NCBI GenBank assembly: GCA_022745215.1
Contig: JAIIWC010000064.1
Coordinates: 1-8,654, forward strand
From: Collinsella sp.
GTDB lineage: Bacteria > Actinomycetota > Coriobacteriia > Coriobacteriales > Coriobacteriaceae
Length of the DNA stretch: 8,654 nt
Direction of reading: 5' to 3'
Position numbers and translations under genes: made by a program. Of the stretch, positions 5,890 to 8,654 are shown in pieces. The first letter of the stretch is position 1. Each line of letters opens with the position of its first letter. The notes beneath the pieces are model-generated. The model was given only the letters and a program-made list of their open reading frames with translations, had not been told where the DNA came from and did not search any database.

Positions 5890-7824
5890 CTAATTCTTAT
5901 CGGAGGCTTCGGCCTCGGCGGACTGTTCGGCGGTTTTCTCGGAATCTGACTCGGAGGTGGATTCCTGATCGGTGTTGTCGCGAATCGTTTGCGCGTCAAT
6001 CACCTGACGGGTCTGCTCCTCGTCAATTTGATGGCGGTACTTGGAGATGGTGTCCTGTGCGTCGTCGACACTCGTTTGCGGAATGCCCGCCTTCAGGCGG
6101 TTCTGCGTGTCTTCGGGCAGGTCGGACAGCTTGATGCTGGTTTCGCTCTCGAGCCAGTGGAGCTTGAGTCCGAGCGGCTTGCCGGGCAGGCCGCGCCAGA
6201 CGGCGACATTGCCCTGGTAGGTACCCAGGTAGTACGAGCCGGTGACACCCGTGTAGGCCCAGATGCCAGCTGCCAGCACAAAGACGAGGGCCAGGATGGC
6301 GGCGATAGTAATGTTGCGGCGACGCACGCGTTGCGCTTCGCGCATAACGCCATCGTCAACCAGGTCAACGACTACTACGGTCACGTTGTCGTGGCCGCCG
6401 GCGGCAAGCGCCGCGTCCACTAGGTTGTCGACGCAGATTTGCGCGGTTGAGGACTGCGTGGCGATGTTCTCGATATCGCTATCGGGAATCATGCTCGAAA
6501 GGCCGTCGGAGCACAGGATCAGACGGTCGCCTTCCTCGATATGCAGGGTGAAGTGGTCGGCATACATGGCAGGGTCCGAGCCCAGCGCACGGGTGATGAC
6601 CGAACGGTTGGGGTGGACGCGAGCCTCGTCTGCCGTAATCTCGCCGGCGTCCACGAGTTCTTCCACATAGGAGTGGTCGCGGGTCACGCGGATGAGCGTG
6701 CCCTCGTGGAGCAGGTAGGCGCGAGAGTCACCCACGTGGGCGATGGCGAGCGTGTCGTTTTCGATATAGGCGCAAGTGGCTGTGCAGCCCATGCCGGGCT
6801 TGCCCAGGCCGTTCAGGGCCGCCTCGATTACGGCGGCGTTGGCTGCCTCGACGGCTGCGGCCAGGCGTGCTGCGTCGGCGGACTGCGGGGCCGTCTTGGC
6901 AATAGTCTCGACGGCGATGGAAGAGGCTACCTCGCCGGCGGCGTGACCGCCCATGCCGTCGCATACGCAAAAGAGCGGCGACTGCACCAGGTAGGAATCC
7001 TCATTGTGCGGGCGTACGCAGCCAACGTCGGAGCGGGCGCCCCACATGAGTTGCGTGGTGGTGCCGGCATCATAGGTCGAGTCGGTCTCGATGCGCTCCT
7101 CGGTCAGGGGCTCAAAGCTCATGGTCGAGCCGGGGTCTTTGAGCTTGGCCTCAACGGCGGCAACGTCGATCTCGGCTGTGTCACCGGGAGAGACGGTGTC
7201 GGTCTCGGCGTTTGATTCGGAATCGCCGGTGTCCGGGGAGCCGGGCTCCTCGGACACGCGGGCGGTCGACTCGTCGTCTTGCGGGCTGACGTCTATAGGC
7301 TCGGGCGTCGCAAAGTGCGACGGCGCGGGCATGCTTTGCGACTGGGCGGCGGGCTCGGTCACGGCATCGGACTCGCTTGCGGGCGCAGGCTGCGGGGTCT
7401 TGGGTGCAGGGCCGTCCTCGGGGGATGGCCCCGCTTCGGGCGCCGGCGTAGACACGGGCGCAACTTCGGATGCCGGAGCTATGGGAAACGCCGGCGCGGC
7501 GGGCTCGGGTGCCTCAAACACTGCGGCGCTCTCGTTGATTGCCGTGGCGACAGGCTCTGCAAAGTGAGCTGGCGCCGAGGTTGCTTCGGGTGCTGTGGGC
7601 TGTTCCGCAGCATGTGCGCCGATGGGCGCCGCTACGGCATCCTCTTCGTCCTCGTTATCGGCGAGATCCGAAATATCATGCGTTACATGCGAAAGAGGCA
7701 GGGAGAATACGGTGTCCTCGGGTTCCACGGGTGCGGAGCCCGCCGGAGCGGCGTGGGCCGGCGCAGCTGTGGCGGCAGCCGGTGCCTCGGTCATAGTCGC
7801 GGACTTGTTCTCCTCGTCGATCAT
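5890..7824 (-). CDS. pstP: PP2C-family Ser/Thr phosphatase PstP with long N-terminal extension
   Basis: A 644-residue membrane phosphatase that reverses PknB-type phosphorylation. The Mn/Mg-dependent PP2C (PPM) domain spans about 258-495, with RPHNEDS, DGMGGH (Asp289), HVGDSR, ITRALG, LCSDGLS and GGHDNVTVV (Asp479); all metal-binding motifs are present. One membrane helix follows (about 504-525), then an extracytoplasmic C-terminal region starting SYYLGTYQGNVAVWRGLPG, which resembles the outer part of actinobacterial PstP, and an acidic Ser/Glu tail. The odd part is residues 1-255: a cytoplasmic Ala/Pro/Glu/Ser-rich, probably disordered extension; the usual PstP, about 500 residues, begins near the PP2C domain. 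Start: ATG at 7824 overlaps the fhaB stop as ATGA with AAGGTG eight nt upstream, implying translational coupling. ATG at 7794 is possible but has poorer spacing. Identity is very sure. Confidence 0.96.
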   Translation of the reverse strand: MIDEENKSATMTEAPAAATAAPAHAAPAGSAPVEPEDTVFSLPLSHVTHDISDLADNEDEEDAVAAPIGAHAAEQPTAPEATSAPAHFAEPVATAINESAAVFEAPEPAAPAFPIAPASEVAPVSTPAPEAGPSPEDGPAPKTPQPAPASESDAVTEPAAQSQSMPAPSHFATPEPIDVSPQDDESTARVSEEPGSPDTGDSESNAETDTVSPGDTAEIDVAAVEAKLKDPGSTMSFEPLTEERIETDSTYDAGTTTQLMWGARSDVGCVRPHNEDSYLVQSPLFCVCDGMGGHAAGEVASSIAVETIAKTAPQSADAARLAAAVEAANAAVIEAALNGLGKPGMGCTATCAYIENDTLAIAHVGDSRAYLLHEGTLIRVTRDHSYVEELVDAGEITADEARVHPNRSVITRALGSDPAMYADHFTLHIEEGDRLILCSDGLSSMIPDSDIENIATQSSTAQICVDNLVDAALAAGGHDNVTVVVVDLVDDGVMREAQRVRRRNITIAAILALVFVLAAGIWAYTGVTGSYYLGTYQGNVAVWRGLPGKPLGLKLHWLESETSIKLSDLPEDTQNRLKAGIPQTSVDDAQDTISKYRHQIDEEQTRQVIDAQTIRDNTDQESTSESDSEKTAEQSAEAEASDKN

Positions 7825-8237
7825 CGACGGTTCACCTTCATGACCACGTCGCCAATCTGGACTTCGTCGCCCTCGCGCAGCGTTGCGGGCTCCACAAGCT
7901 GGCGGCCGTTGACGAGCGTGCCGTTAAGCGAGTTGAGGTCCTCGATGATGAGCGCCGGGCCCTGCAGCGAAAAGCGCGCATGCGAGGCCGAGACGAATGG
8001 TTCGTTGATGCAGATGTCCGAAGATGGCGAGCGACCGACGATGACGGGGCCGAGCATATCTACGTGGATGCCGCGGATACCGCGCGGACCCTTGTCCACA
8101 TCGATCGTCCAGATAGCCGAGTCGCGGCGCTGTCCGCGCACAAGCCCCACGCCGGTCTTCATGACGGCGAACAGGAAGATATAGAGCAGGGCGACCAGGA
8201 CGATGCGGCCTGCAAAAAGGACGATATCGATGTTCAT
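7821..8237 (-). CDS. fhaB: Membrane-anchored FHA-domain protein FhaB
   Basis: A 138-residue protein with one N-terminal membrane helix (about 5-26), a short linker and a C-terminal forkhead-associated domain (about 62-136) that should bind phosphothreonine peptides on the cytoplasmic side. FHA hallmarks are present: VGRSPSSD with Arg69, the SASH motif (Ser83, His86), and LNSLNGT with Asn105. Size, membrane anchor and position between fhaA and pstP match mycobacterial FhaB (also called FipA), which takes part in cell-wall and division control downstream of the Ser/Thr kinases. Start: ATG at 8237 lies six nt after the fhaA stop, with AGGGG ten nt upstream inside the end of fhaA. The stop overlaps the pstP start by four nt. 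Its ligand here is unknown; phosphorylated PknB, PstP or RodA-PbpA are reasonable candidates. Confidence 0.93.
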   Translation of the reverse strand: MNIDIVLFAGRIVLVALLYIFLFAVMKTGVGLVRGQRRDSAIWTIDVDKGPRGIRGIHVDMLGPVIVGRSPSSDICINEPFVSASHARFSLQGPALIIEDLNSLNGTLVNGRQLVEPATLREGDEVQIGDVVMKVNRR

Positions 8238-8243
8238 AAGCGA

Positions 8244-8654
8244 CTATCCCCTAAATTCAAAGGTGCTCAGGCCGAACGTCAGCAGATCGCCGTTGCGCAG
8301 CGGGCAGCGCGTAATGCGGCGGTTGTTGACGAGTGTGCCGTTGGTGGAATTGAGGTCCTCGATCGACCAATCCGAGCCCGTAAAGGTGAGCTGGGCGTGG
8401 CGGCGCGACACGTTGGGGTCGCGCAGGGCAATGTCGGAAACTGAGCGCTCGCGACCGATGGTCACCTGCGCGGAGGTGATGCTATGGCTCTCGCCGCTCA
8501 CGACGTCGACGAGCTGGGCGAGCGGGCGCTGCGGGGCGCGAGTGCTCGCCATGTTGGAGGCGATGCCGGCTGCGGCGCCTAGGCCCACGGCGGCACCGGT
8601 CGCGGCGGCTCCGCCCATGCCGGCAAGCGCGTCGCGCGAGACGGTCTGCGGCAC
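8244..8654 (-). CDS. fhaA: FHA-domain protein FhaA, C-terminal part (cut by window edge)
   Basis: The last 136 codons of a gene that probably continues past the right edge. The visible part starts with an Ala/Gly-rich segment of about 30 residues, then a linker, then a complete FHA domain (about visible residues 47-135) with VTIGRERSVSD, SRRH and LNSTNGT motifs, all phosphothreonine-binding residues included. In mycobacteria FhaA is about 530 residues, with an N-terminal DUF3662 domain and a C-terminal FHA domain that binds a pseudokinase partner. The DUF3662 part, if present, lies outside the window. A GTG at the very edge (8654) or ATG at 8618 could in principle start a short protein, but nothing supports that. 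It lies six nt before fhaB in the same operon. FHA assignment is very sure, the FhaA name is from position and order. Confidence 0.85.
   Translation of the reverse strand: MPQTVSRDALAGMGGAAATGAAVGLGAAAGIASNMASTRAPQRPLAQLVDVVSGESHSITSAQVTIGRERSVSDIALRDPNVSRRHAQLTFTGSDWSIEDLNSTNGTLVNNRRITRCPLRNGDLLTFGLSTFEFRG

Noticed and set aside
6541..8184. Plus-strand open frames of 224 and 301 codons opposite pstP and fhaB
   Set aside because: They mirror real coding frames in high-GC DNA; the 301-codon one spans the antisense of two different genes. No domain or start context was seen.

Overview
The window looks like a chromosomal segment of a high-GC Gram-positive bacterium. The best guess is a Coriobacteriia member, possibly Collinsella. 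That guess rests on an actinobacterial-type cluster (FHA proteins, PP2C phosphatase, RodA, PbpA, PASTA kinase) lying next to a DUF956 gene of the kind that accompanies mannose-family PTS operons. No database search was possible, so the taxon is an inference.

Layout. Positions 32-430 (+) hold a DUF956 protein, probably the last gene of a PTS operon that starts outside the window. Positions 431-914 contain no protein gene but are dense in structure. They hold a long imperfect hairpin, an extended -10 promoter, a tRNA-Arg(CCU) gene with its terminator, an inverted near-copy of the tRNA T-arm, a direct copy of the tRNA 3' end with its own terminator, and a terminator serving the opposite strand. 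From 915 to the right edge everything is one minus-strand cluster, read from right to left: fhaA (5' part outside the window), fhaB, pstP, a rodA-pbpA fusion and pknB. Spacing between the first four genes is tight (6 nt, a 4-nt ATGA overlap, 16 nt), so they probably form one transcription unit. A 132-nt gap precedes pknB, and a strong intrinsic terminator follows it.

How the genes work together. PknB is a membrane Ser/Thr kinase with four extracellular PASTA repeats, which in relatives sense muropeptides or lipid II. PstP is the opposing membrane phosphatase. FhaA and FhaB are phosphothreonine readers. The RodA (SEDS glycosyltransferase) and PbpA (class B transpeptidase) parts build peptidoglycan. 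The order fhaA-fhaB-pstP-rodA-pbpA-pknB matches the mycobacterial cluster, with two departures: rodA and pbpA are a single reading frame, and the second kinase, pknA, is absent. PstP also carries an unusual N-terminal extension of about 255 residues.

Most notable for follow-up: the SEDS-transpeptidase fusion, the extended PstP, and the rearranged tRNA-Arg locus, where both 3'-end copies share the same trailer/terminator architecture.
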